Assembly (NCBI GenBank): GCA_907163345.1
Contig: CAJQUN010000341.1
Span: 496,001-560,000, forward strand
From: Haberlea rhodopensis
Lineage: Eukaryota > Streptophyta > Magnoliopsida > Lamiales > Gesneriaceae
Reading direction: 5' to 3'
Length of the DNA: 64,000 nucleotides
The position numbers and the translations under genes are program-made. Every line of letters begins with the position of its first letter. The stretch's first letter is position 1. The notes below the pieces were generated by a model that ran no database searches, was not told the DNA's origin, and saw only the letters and a program-made list of their open reading frames with translations. Of this stretch, positions 10,970-22,980 are shown one piece after another.

Positions 10970-12507
10970 TGTAAGAACCCCTAGCCCTTAACCCTTGATT
11001 AGTGTATTAACCACTATGTGTGGCACATGCTTCTATACAAATCAATCGGGAAACTCAAATGATGCTTACAAAATATCTTTAATATTCAACGTTATAAGAT
11101 TATCTCTACCAACAAATAGACTCATAGAGTTCGCCCATTACCATCCCATTTTGCCACTTTTTACATTGTGGACTTTTATAAAAATTTGGGCAGAGTCTCC
11201 CCATAAATTGAGCTATCCCGAAACAAAAGCACATCATATAACATAATTCCCGGCCAGGGAAACCACAAAACTCAGCAGAATACAGCAACACCAAGTAAAT
11301 TCCCAGCCAGGGAAGACACCACACATAAGACAACAAAAGTGGGTTTCAACACCCACATAATACACCAATGACTCTCATATCATTTAGCAATTCTACCTTT
11401 AATTGCATGCAACATAGAATGAAAGAGAGAAAGGCTCATGCCTTTATATACAACCCATATACAAGTATAACCATGCTCACATGCGAGCATCATAAATGTG
11501 TATATAATCCTCGGGTGTATATAAATACTCTATACAATACCGTGCTCCATCAAGCCCTGGTACCACGATCCTGGGAGTACATCCAATCAACAGCTCGAGC
11601 TCAGCTCCACAGCCATCGATGTACCTGTTCACCTGCCCCAACAGAGACAGACCCCAACGGGGTGAGCATACCAATACACAAAATCCCATAATCACAATAA
11701 TGAAATTCATAATTTACATCAAAAGTAAATACTGATGAATTTTAAATGATACTCCCTGGATGGCAACGTCCTCATTCGGGATTCCGTGTACTGTCCCTGT
11801 TCTCACAATCATCAAACTCATCAAATCTCAAAAATCAGTAAATCAACACATTGATTTAACTCATCGCATGCCTAATTCTCGAGTATCAATAGATAGTGAT
11901 TCCAAATTCATTATACATGCAAATATAGATATCTCAATATCTAATACTGATTCTCAACTTCGCTATCAATCACAGATAGCTCAAATGCCTAGCATTTGTT
12001 TTACCAATTCTCCATTATACTTAGACATCTCAAATGTCTTATAATGAATACATGATTCCACGATCATTCTCAGGCATCTCAATGCCCTACATTGGTCATA
12101 TACATCCAGTACCCCATATATCTCATAAGGTTACACTACTCTAATATCACGCACGCTTGTGGCGGCGATATCAAGATTTGGTCGTTCCATAGATATATCA
12201 ACACATATATATGTAACTATACGCACAACCATCTAATGCAATCAAAATGCATTATGCATTTCACAAATGCTCTAATATAAAGTAATGCTCGTACGTCGCA
12301 CGTACCTTAAATCTCCGAAGTCCGAGCCAAACCTTGCTCGAGTTCCATGCCCCGAGGAACGATGCGCTAACACGATAAATAATTCACAATTATTTACGAA
12401 CATGCAACCCATGCTCAAGCACACCCATAACCCTTATACAAAATATTGTCAACCCACGACAATTAACCATTTAAAAGACCTGGGGCAGGGTACATGCAGG
12501 GAGGGAA
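10970..12507 (-). repeat. NA 3' LTR, first piece
   Basis: Starts TGTAAGAACCCC and parallels 19499-21026. It includes the minus-strand motif AAGGTACGTGCGACGTACGAGCAT at 12287-12310. It is interrupted by LTR G at 12508. Confidence 0.87.
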
Positions 12508-14444
12508 TGTCCCCGAAATGATTAATTGTGTTTAAGGCATTAATTGTGTTCACATGATTAATTATGATTAATTATGGTGGTAATTGCCTTATGTGTTAGA
12601 ATTAATTGCCATGTGGAAATGCTTGGTCATGTGGGCTGGTAGAGCATTTCAGGGTGCATGTTATTCATGTTGGGTAATTGGGTGTTTTAATGGCTTACAT
12701 GTGTTGGTAGTCATTTATTTTGTGAAACATGCATTTAATTGGGATTTGGTGCATTGTGGTGAAATGTGTTTAAAATACCATGTTGGGGTATAATTTACAT
12801 CATGTCAATTGTTGGGGTACAAATTTAAACAAAGGATTTAACCTTTACCCCACCACCTCATTTCACTTTACTCCCTTACACTCTTAATCCCCAAATCCCT
12901 TTCCCAAAACCCTTATTTTCCTCCAACTCGTTTTTAGCTCCTAAGTGGGAAGAAAGTTCTTGCAAAAGTTTCATTTTAGTGATTCTTGGTAAGATTTAAT
13001 GCCTATGATGTTTATATATCACTCCTTGTTGTTCTTGAAGTGGTTGGTTTGAGTTTTGGAAGGGTATTAAAAGGGTTTGAAATGGGTTTGTTTGGGTTAG
13101 TGTGATTTTTGGTGGGATGTTGGATTTTTGGTGGTTTTATGATGTGTATTGAAGGTTTTAAGTGTTTTAATATTTTTGAGTTGTTGGTATAAATGGTGTT
13201 GAGGTTGGTGAAGGTTTTAACGTGCAAAAATGGTGATTTTCGTGGTACAGGGGCTGGCGATCGATCGCCCGTTTTTGGCGATCGATCGCGAGCCAGCAGT
13301 ATGCTCCAGAAGCCTTGGGCGATCGATCGCCACTTTTGGGCGATCGATCGGTGAGGTTGGCGATCGATCGCGCCAAAAGTGGCGATCGATTGCCGAAAGC
13401 TAACATTTTAAGGATCGGGCAGTGTGATCTCGCGATCGATCGGGACATCTTGGCGATCGATCGCGAGACACACAAATGTGTGTTTTTGACATTTTTGTGG
13501 AATTTTGGGATATTGGACTATAATTGGCATCTAATATTGATTTGTATGGTTGTGTAGAACCATCCCAGGTACCAACAACATCGAGGAGATAAAGTTATAC
13601 AACTTCTCCACTTTTGAGACTAAGGTACGTAGTGAGTTGTACGAGCATCGGACGGTAAAACGTGCCATACCTTTGATTATGTATATTGTGGATAGTGAAT
13701 CCTTATACGTGATGGTATATGTGAAATGACCGTGATTTACTGTGATAATGGAATCAACTATTGTGTTTGATTAATGTGATGGAATTGATGAATGTTCCGG
13801 TAGCCTTTATCTCCGAGCGAGGGAGGTACTTGCCGCTGTCATATGAAGCGATGGTAATATGATATTTGCCGCTGTCATGTCTAAGCGAGGTAACATGCCG
13901 CTGTCATTGTCGAAGCGAGGGATATCATATGATGCCGTTATATGTCGAAGCGATGGGTCCTAAAATTCCGCTGTTGTATTGGGACCGGAACAGTCACAAT
14001 TCTAGTGATTAATGTGGAATATTGTGGATATAATTGGAAACGCGTTATCGATCATTATATTGTGAACTAATGATTTTGTGCATAAGTTTGTGAAACAGGA
14101 ACAACAATGAAATGTGCTAATGTGGTGATCGAGGAGCATATCTATTAATTGTCTCATGCGCTTAATTGTTTTATTAAGTTGAATTGTGTTAAGTGGTGAT
14201 ATATATATATGCTCATGGTGAGTTGTTCCTGTAGGTACGCTTTTGGACCAAAGTGGCTAAGGGTTGGGTTGAACTGTGAGCTGAAGGAGGCATGAAAGAA
14301 GATAGAATAACTAGCTGTCGAAGTTTCATTTTTGGCATGTAAATTCATTGAGCTCATATAACAACCAAAACTCTAAGATGTCTCTAATACATATTTAGCC
14401 CTGTTTATATCTTGATTTCACTGTTAAGGTAGAGAGGCCTTATA
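12508..14444 (+). repeat. Solo LTR G with eroded ends
   Basis: Starts TGTCCCCGAAATG, missing about five bases of the family terminus, and ends CCTTATA rather than CCTTACA. It has the full shared layout: donor-like TTG|GTAAGA (12989), palindrome array, acceptor-like CCCAG at 13568, 56-base mini-exon, AAG|GTACGT at 13625, CCGCT/AGCG array (13830-13970) and TGTAG|GTAC near 14235. The flanks are a 20-bp direct repeat (12488-12507 and 14445-14464, one mismatch) instead of a 5-bp TSD. Confidence 0.87.
13259..13462 (+). repeat. GATCGATC palindrome array in LTR G
   Basis: Eight sites start at 13259, 13280, 13321, 13342, 13362, 13383, 13434 and 13455 (steps 21, 41, 21, 20, 21, 51, 21). Most are embedded in the 12-base palindrome GCGATCGATCGC. 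Confidence 0.93.
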
Positions 14445-14464
14445 GGGTACATGCAGAGAGGGAA

Positions 14465-15495
14465 TCGAATGGGACATTATCGAAAATTGCTCAAGAACCA
14501 CCTCTAAAATTTCGAACCCTAACATCTCAATTCGAACCCAATCAAGCACCATAATTCAACTAAAATATGAATTAATCGATCAACAACATGAATAATCGCC
14601 CCTCCTGCCAAAACCCCAAATTTCGAACCCAAACCCTCACGCATACAGGGCAAAATTCGAACCATAAGCATCACCAAAGAGACTCAAAAGCTGAACCATG
14701 TGAAGCATAAGAATTTATCCAAAAATCAGCAAGATTTTCGAAAAAACCCAACACAATTTCGAACCAATTGGCAACAAATTTTTGAACCACAAGGTATGAA
14801 ATTTTCGACCCAAATAATAGCACAAAACGCCCCAAAAACGCCTGAAGAAAAGCCCCAAAAACGTACCAAAAATCGAGCCCCAAATCGGACAGATTCGAAC
14901 TTTCGAACCCCTGCGCTTTTCTGGCAAATCCGAACGCGATTCTCGACGAAACTTCAAATTCTTGGTATGGAAAGGTGCGCCTGGAAGAGACGAAGCCGAT
15001 GGCGGGTCGGACGCGCCGGATGGCGGCCGGACGGCGGCAGGCGCACGGCTTGAAGCGGCGAGGGTCGAGGAAATCGGGAAATCAGCGGGGAGAGAGAGAG
15101 AGGCGGGCAAGGTGAAGAAAAGGCTTCCAATAATTAAAATCTCGAATTCAACTGGTATTTATAGCAAAAATACCCCGAAATACTAATAGCCCCACAAATA
15201 CATCATGATTCATTAAAATCATCTGTTTTCAAAAAATTCTCTCTCTAACTTCAAAACGCCCTACCGGTGCCCACACAAAGCACCCCAGATCCCGAGTCAC
15301 ACTAAAAATCCAACTCATAGGTTTTTCACCCAAATGAGAATACAATCTCAACCTCGGGATCCAACGATCCCAACTACCCAAATAGACAAGCCCGGAAGGC
15401 CCAACACCGCGATTAAACTCCAAATCGCCACGTAAAAACAACTTTAGGGGTCATTAATACTCCGGGATTAACATCTATAATCCCAGGTCATCACA
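14465..15495 (-). repeat. NA 3' LTR, second piece, with TTCGAA array
   Basis: Resumes the LTR after G and ends GGTCATCACA before the PPT. In place of GATCGATC it has repeated TTCGAA palindromes (14511, 14531, 14622, 14656, 14737, 14758, 14894, 14902). Several are paired 20-21 bp apart. A GC-rich patch at 14980-15080 gives spurious long frames. Confidence 0.85.
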
Positions 15496-18248
15496 ATATC
15501 CCCCACTAAAAGAATTTCGTCCTCGAAATTAACACAGGCGTACTCCCAGTACAGCCGCAACAACCCAGACCAAAACACATGACTGTGAATCGAACAGTCA
15601 CCCTTAGCCCCGACATGGCTATCATGAACGCATCATAGATGGCACATCAGTCGCGAGGACACTGACCTCGCACCAAACCCTAGGATGAAATAAACCTTCC
15701 AGTACACCAACTCGAAAGAGCGTCGGTACTACACAACGCTAACAATCCAAAAGCAGTTACTCAACTGAAACTGCAAGGATTCGAATCGCTCCCGATTCTA
15801 TCGTAGATATCATTCAATGACGTCTCTACCATGACTCACGATGTCTAACATACATCGTTACAAGGGAAACTCTAGTATACCACGGTGTACACATACCAAC
15901 CCTGGTTTCCACTTTTCAAACCTCCTCCATCAAAGGAGCAGTCGCATCATTGCAACTCAATTTGGGCAACTCACGGCCGCAAATTCACACAAAAAATACA
16001 TCTCACAAGATGTCCACTTCCGGATGTTCCAAGAATCACATCCTGATCAAAATAAACATTCGAGACTCCACAGAGTCGCAATTTCTTAAAGGACATGCAA
16101 TAGACCCTCTGCATCCTCATCGCTTGTGTCAACAGCGACACCCAACAAATCCGAATTCCTGCCATCCCTTGATAACCCTAGGATTTAACAATTCAAACTT
16201 GGGAAGGCTATCGAATAACTCGGAGAGAAAACACTAACAAGGAAATACCCCAACCCACACGAGATAATCCTTCTTCAAAGGGAGTCAACTAACTTCACGA
16301 TTATTCCTCATAATATATCGTGCCATGGAGATTCCCAATCTCAAGGTGTTCCATATCTCTCATCAGAGATTTAACCACCCAAACACAGCATAACTCTATG
16401 CTTGACAAAAGAAATCAATAACTGGCATCCGTATACTCACCGGTATACCTGCCTAAGCACAGACACTACATGCATACTCAATGCACTTGGCTCGGGTATC
16501 TACAACATACCCCTAAGCCCCAAACACAACCGTCAATTCTGAGTCATTCCCATCCAGTGGAGAATGATAATCGACGATCAACAACACGGCGTGATTCCCA
16601 AAATCAACACCACATGCACCAACTTACCGAATCTTTCAAAGATTCCCAAATAGGTATAATACTACCTCCTTCCCCACAAGGGAAGTGCCATCGAACTCGA
16701 GATCCACTAGTCTCGAACCACCGTTCGGAAAAACTGGATACAATAACACCCATTGCATCCCAAATACACGGATTCCCCAGATCGAGTCAACGACGACTTG
16801 ATGACTCTCTTGTTGGTACTCCAACATTATGATCTGTCCCAGACAAGTCTCACCAAGATTAAACATAAACGTATACACGTTTCAGTGAGGCATGCACAAC
16901 CTCAACCTCAAATGATGTGGTGACTACTAGAGTCCACCACAATCCACATCGTATCACCTTACGATTTGCTAAACTTGGTTCCAACGAGCAGTATAAAGGC
17001 TCTAGCAAGCCCATCATGGTACTGCACACACGCGGCAGACAAACTAGTCGCTGCCTCTTTAGGTTTACCTCAAACCTACCAATAAGACGGACGTTTCCGC
17101 ACGGACATGCCACACCGTGGGAAGAAAAGTCAATAGAGTAGTGGGTCTGTACCCAACGTTCCTCTAATGCCGATACACCCTGGACACTCCAGTGTCCCTA
17201 TGTACATAACATAACCTGATCCTACTCCTTTAGGACCCATTCTACACCCTCAAGGGTGGTGTGACCATGTCTACCACATGTCACTTCGATAGAAAGCGAG
17301 TAATTTCCTCCACGATTACTCATGTCATCAATTTACATGGCCAAAAAGCCATTCCAACGAGCATACCTCAAGGGTATCACCACTCGTAATATGATCACCT
17401 CAAACATATGCTGCGGTACAATCACATGTACATCGCGTCCATCCCTTTCTCGAGCGACCCGCTCGGTATAAGGGTCACGTCAACCGGTGACGTAGACACC
17501 ACCTTGTGCTCGGCACTGGCACCCAAATCATACAACTGAATACGTATACTCAACGCATTGTTCATCGTAACGATGATGCATGTCAAAAAAGACATCGCCT
17601 ACACCATCGTCATCGTCATCCCGTGACGACACATGCCCACTCATGGCATCTAAGGCATCGTCAACTAGTGACGATACATGTTAATAATGACATCTAAACA
17701 ACCCAGTCAACTCGTGACGGTCCATGTACATCAACGTATGTCATCCATCATCATGCTAGTAAAATAGTCATAATAAAACATGCATATCAACGCATGCCAG
17801 CTATAATAATGCTAATAGAATAGCAATATCCCATACCTCATCGCTAACAAGATAGCGGCATACATGTCTCCGTCACTCAATAATAGTGCGTAATCAGCAC
17901 CCATCGCTCGAAGGCGGCAAAATCATGTGCTGAGTACATAGCGGCACAATCCATTGCTATAGAATCGACGGCATGATACCTCGTCATATAATAAGTGGCA
18001 TGAAACCTTGCTATACACCTGAGCATGAATCACTGTCCACATAATAGCGGAAAGAGGCATCACTATCAACATATCCGGCGGCACAAATCATCGCCAATCC
18101 TCATAGAAGAATGAGTCATCGTAAATCATCATATACATATGCTCAACGGCGTGAACCATCATCAACCGACACATCGGAATGTCTCATCGCTATACATGTG
18201 TCTGGCGGTATGAATCATCGCCCATCATCATAGAGGAATGAATCATCA

Positions 18249-18788
18249 TCATCGACACAGCGGAATACATCGTCGCTATCATCCGTGTCCTCATAAAGAA
18301 ATGAATATAAATCGACACAGTGGAATACATCACCGCTATCATCCGTGTCCTCATAAAGAAATGAATATAAATCGACACAGCGGAATACATCGTCGCTATC
18401 ATCCGTGTCCTCATAAAGAAATGAATATAAATCGACACAGCGGAATACATCACCGCTATCATCCGTGTCCTCATAAAGAAATGAATATAAATCGACACAG
18501 CGGAATACATCACCGCTATCATCCGTGTCCTCATAAAGAAATGAATATAAATCGACACAGCAGAATACATCACCGCTATCATCCGTGTCCTCATAAAGAA
18601 ATGAATATAAATTGACACAGCGGAATACATCACTGCTATCATCCGTGTCCTCATAAAGAAATGAATATAAATCGACACAGCGGAATACATCACCGCTATC
18701 ATCCGTGTCCTCATAAAGAAATGAATATAAATCGACACAGCGGAATACATCACCGCTATCATCCGTGTCCTCATAAAGAAATGAATCA
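18249..18788. repeat. 60-bp tandem repeat, nine copies, in NA
   Basis: Period exactly 60 bp. Each unit has GACACAGCGG, then a CGCTATCATCCGTGT segment, and ends ATAAAGAAATGAATATAA. Units differ by one to three bases. The unit length is a multiple of three, which explains the open frames on both strands. Confidence 0.95.
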
Positions 18789-18820
18789 TCACAACAAGCG
18801 GCATCTCATCCTCGCTTATT

Positions 18821-19030
18821 CATACAAGCGGTATCTCATCCTCGCTTCGTATGGAATACCCCGCCTCCATGTGCAAGCGAGCCTCCCCCCTCCCGCTCCA
18901 CATTTTTAGCGGTATAAGCATAAGCTTCTTCATACAAGCGGTATCTCATCCTCGCTTCGTATGGAATACCCCGCCTCCATGTGCAAGCGAGCCTCCCCCC
19001 TCCCGCTCCACATTTTTAGCGGTATAAACG
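18821..19030. repeat. 110-bp tandem duplication in NA
   Basis: CATACAAGCGGTATCTCATC occurs at 18821 and 18931. The two 110-bp units (second incomplete) are nearly identical and end in a CCCCCCTCCCGCTCC patch and TTTTTAGCGGTATAA. Confidence 0.9.
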
Positions 19031-19482
19031 TAAGTATAAAAATTCTCACTGTGATAAACAAGACTCCTGGAATGTATAATCATCATTCCTTTTTATAGTC
19101 CATATTTCCTGTAACCTGCAACCATCATGGTTAGCAACAATAGGCCATATACGCTATGCATCAAACATTCAATGCATATATGCAACCACTTGCAAGTCAA
19201 TACGAATACCAAGACATGTTACATCGGAAATATCCCTTTACCTGATTTTCTTACAAAATCAGATTCCTTGGCACGTAACACACGGAGTGCCAGACATCAC
19301 TATTAATGCCATCCTATCGTGTTCCACACGATTCCTGCAACCACAATGGTTAGCAATACCACTTTTCATATCATAAAAGCACATAAACAGTTAGTTATGT
19401 CGTACAACATTAATGCCATCATGCATAAATATGTGCTATAAATAACTTCCTTGGCCCTTAACAGCCCCAATGAGCAACCACT

Positions 19483-19494
19483 GCTCTGATACCA
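19483..19494 (-). other. NA primer binding site
   Basis: Complement of TGGTATCAGAGC, five bases from the 5' LTR. Same initiator tRNA-Met primer as the autonomous elements. Confidence 0.9.
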
Positions 19495-19498
19495 CTAA

Positions 19499-22068
19499 TG
19501 TAAGGACCCCTAGCCCTTAACCCTTGATTAGTGTATTAACCACTATGTGTGGCACATGCTTCTATACAAATCAATCAGGAAACTCAGATGATGCATACAA
19601 AATATCTTTAATATTCAACGTTATAAGATCATCTCTACCAACAAAGAGACTCATAGAGTTCGCCCATTACCATCCCCATTTTGCCACTTTTTACATTGTG
19701 GACTTTTATAAAAATTTGGGCAGAGTCTCCCCATAAATTGAGCTATCCCGAAACAAAAGCACATCATATAACATAATTCCCGGCCAGGGAAACCACAAAA
19801 CTCAGCAGAATACAGCAACACCAAGTAAATTCCCAGCCAGGGAAGACACCACACATAAGACAACAAAAGTGGGTTTCAACACCCACATAATACACCAATG
19901 ACTCTCATATCATTTAGCAATTCTCTCTTTAATTGCATGCAACATAGAATGAAAGAGAGAAAGGCTCATGCCTTTATATACAACCCATATACAAGTATAA
20001 CCGTGCTCACATGCGAGCATCATAAATGTGTATATAATCCTCGAGTGTATATAAGTACTCTATACGATACCGTGCTCCATCAAGCCCTGGTACCACGATC
20101 CTGGGAGTACATCCAATCAACAGCTCGAGCTCCAGCTCCACAGCCATCGATGTACCTGTTCACCTGCCCCAACAGAGACAGCCCCCAACGGGGTGAGCAT
20201 ACCAATACACAAAATCCCATAATCACGATAATGAAATTCATAATTTACAACAAAAGTAAATACTGATGAATTTTAAATGATACTCCCTGGATGGCAACGT
20301 ACTCATCCGGGATTCCGTGTACTGTCCCTGTTCTCACAATCATCAAACTCATCAAATCTCAAAAATCAGTAAATCAACACATTGATTTAACTCATCGCAT
20401 GCCTAATTCTCGAGTATCAATAGATAGTGATTCCAAATTCATTATACATGCAAATATAGATATCTCAATATCTAATACTGATTCTCAACTTCGCTATCAA
20501 TCACAGATAGCTCAAATGCCTAGCGTTTGTTTTACCAATTCTCCATTATACTTAGACATCTCAAATGTCTTATAATGAATACATGATTCCACGATCATTC
20601 TCAGGCATCTCAATGCCCTACATTGGTCATATACATCCAGTACCCCATATATCTCATAAGGTTACACTACTCTAATATCACGCACGCTTGTGGCGGCGAT
20701 ATCAAGATTTGGTCGTTCCATAGATATATCAACACATATATATGTAACTATACGCACAACCATCTAATGCAATCAAAATGCATTATGCATTTCACAAATG
20801 CTCTAATATAAAGTAATGCTCGTACGTCGCACGTACCTTAAATCTCCGAAGTCCGAGCCAAACCTTGCTCGAGTTCCATGCCCCGAGGAACGATACGCTA
20901 ACACGATAAATAATTCACAATTATTTACGAACATGCAACCCATGCTCAAGCACACCCATAACCCTTATACAAAATATTGTCAACCCACGACAATTAACCA
21001 TTTAAAAGACCCGGGGCAGGTACATGCAGGGAGGGAAATCGAATGAGACATTATCGAAAATTGCTCAAGAACCACCTCTAAAATTTCAAACCCTAACATC
21101 TCAATTCGAACCCAATTAAGCACCATAATTCAACTAAAATATGAATTAATCGATCAACAACATGAATAATCGCCCCTCCTGCCAAAACCCCAATTTTCGA
21201 ACCCAAACCCTCACGCATACAGGGTTTCGAACCATAAGCATCACCAAAGAGACTCAAAAGCTGAACCATGTGAAGCATAAGAATTTATCCAAAAATCAGC
21301 AAGATTTTCGAAAAAACCCAACACAATTTCGAACCAATTGGCAACAAATTTTTGAACCACAAGGTATGAAATTTTTGACCCAAATAATAGCACAAAACGC
21401 CCCAAAAACGCCTGAAGCAAAGCCCCAAAAACGTACCAAAAAGCGAGCCCCAAATCGGACAGATTCGAACTTTCGAACCCCTGCGCTTTTCTGGCAAATC
21501 CGAACGCGATTCTCGACGAAACTTCAAATTCTTGGTATGGAAAGGTGCGCCTGGAAGACACGAAGCCGATGGCGGGTCGGACGCGCCGAATGGCGGCCGG
21601 ACGGCGGCGGGCGCACGACTTGAAGCGGTGAGGGTCGAGGAAATCGGGAAATCAGCGGGGAGAGAGAGAGAGAGGCGGGCAAGGTGAAGAAAAGGCTTCC
21701 AATAATTAAAATCTCGGGTTCAACTGGTATTTATAGCAAAAATACCCCGAAATACTAATAGCCCCACAAATACATCATGATTCATTAAAAATCATCTGTT
21801 TTCAAAAAATTCTCTCTCTGACTTCAAAACCCCCTACCGGTGCACACACAAAGCACCCCAGATTCCGAGTCACACTAAAAACCCAACTCATAGGTTTTTC
21901 ACCCAAATGAGAATACAATCTCAACCTCGGGATCCAACGATCCCAACTACCCAAATAGACGAGCCCGGAAGGCCCAACACCGCGATTAAACTCCAAATCG
22001 CCACGTAAAAACAACTTTAGGGGTCATTAATACTCCGGGATTAACATCTATAATCCCAGGTCATCACA
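19499..22068 (-). repeat. NA 5' LTR
   Basis: Uninterrupted 2570-bp LTR. It gives the empty-site sequence for LTR G (near 21010-21030) and shows that the 20-bp flank is single-copy there. TTCGAA motifs recur at 21070-21490. Confidence 0.87.
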
Positions 22069-22980
22069 AAAACTCAACACAAAATTAAACCCCAAAAGCA
22101 GGCACTAGCGATCGATCGCATCATCTCAGGCGATCGATCGCCTCGCCAAATGGCATGGGCGATCGATCGCTTCCTTTGAGGCGGTCGATCGCCACACTGT
22201 TCATCTTCCTGAAAATTTCAACAACGTCGCGGCGATCAATCGCCCCGCCCTGGGGATTGATCGCCTCGACCTGTAACAGCCAAAAATGGCGTTTTTCTTG
22301 CAAAATATTCCCCAATAACAAAGCTCACACCCCATACAACATAAATCCTTAACAAGGGGCTATAAATCAACCCCAAAATACAACAACCCAAAAATCTTTA
22401 AAAACCAATTTCTTAAACCCAACTCAAATCCTTCCCAAACACCACAATACCATAATCAAATTGAAGACAAATACGAGGGGATGGATAATACCTTATTATC
22501 TTCGAGAAATTAGGCTCCCAAGTCGAGCCTCCATCGACTTTTCATCAAGGGAGAAAAGATGGGAGAAGAGGGGTGGGGATCGCCGGGGAGAGAGGGGAGA
22601 GAGGTAGGAGATTCCGTGTAATGACGGAACACCGAGTCTATTTGGTATATAGCTCCAAAGCTCCAAAATACCGACTCCTCCACAAATACATCATGATTCA
22701 TTAAAAATCATCCGTTTTCAATAATTAGCTCTTCAACTCAAATTCCACTACCAGCCCCAGTACAAAGTACTCCGGACCCCAGATTCCACCAAAAACCAAA
22801 TTCCAAGGTTATCACCACGATGAGAATACAATCTCATCCATTGGATCCTACGACTCCAAAAACCGGATTTAAAATCCCCGAGAGTCCCGAAACCACAATT
22901 AATTCATAATTACCACAATTAAAATCCTTTAAGGATTATTACCACACCGGGATTAACACCATAAATCCCCAGGCATCACA
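22069..22980 (-). repeat. NB 3' LTR, inner piece
   Basis: Resumes after NA and ends AGGCATCACA before the PPT. It carries GATCGATC-type sites at 22108-22262, several decayed (for example GGTCGATC and GATCAATC). It closely matches 40512-41426. Confidence 0.85.

Larger units (their letters stand above)
15496..19498 (-). other. NA internal domain, non-coding
   Basis: Four kilobases with no open frame longer than the tandem-repeat artefacts and no gag-pol motif. Next to the PPT the minus strand reads CGAGGACGAAATTC, a motif I know from the 3' UTR of many plant Gypsy elements. From 17580 towards the PBS, short gcgg...cgct units accumulate and become regular 60-bp and 110-bp repeats. The NB internal domain (22981-26242) aligns in blocks, for example around the ATCAAAGGAG motifs at 15930 and 23393. 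Confidence 0.75.
10970..22068 (-). mobile_element. NA: non-coding LTR retrotransposon nested in the NB LTR
   Basis: Minus-strand element. 3' LTR: 10970-12507 plus 14465-15495. PPT complement: ATCCCCCACTAAAAG at 15498-15512. Internal domain: 15496-19498. PBS complement: 19483-19494. 5' LTR: 19499-22068. Without its insertion the left LTR is 2569 bp against 2570 bp on the right, with scattered substitutions, so it is moderately old. The flanks are A-runs (aaaaa left, aaaa right), consistent with a TSD in the homopolymer. No protein domain is recognisable in the 4.0-kb internal part, which is homologous to but diverged from that of NB. Confidence 0.87.

Noticed and set aside
14715..15110. 131-codon minus-strand frame with an Ala/Ser/Pro-rich start
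   Set aside because: Comes from the GC-rich patch of the NA LTR. The sister copy at 21241-21561 does not keep the same frame, so it is unlikely to be a protein.
16636..17113. Two overlapping minus-strand frames in NA (80 and 84 codons) as a possible novel gene
   Set aside because: The aligned NB region (24534-24935) has stops and shifts, and no shared motif survives beyond nucleotide similarity.
18190..18804. 204-codon minus-strand and 125-codon plus-strand frames with perfect peptide repeats
   Set aside because: Produced by a 60-bp tandem repeat whose length is a multiple of three; open on both strands and inside a non-coding element.
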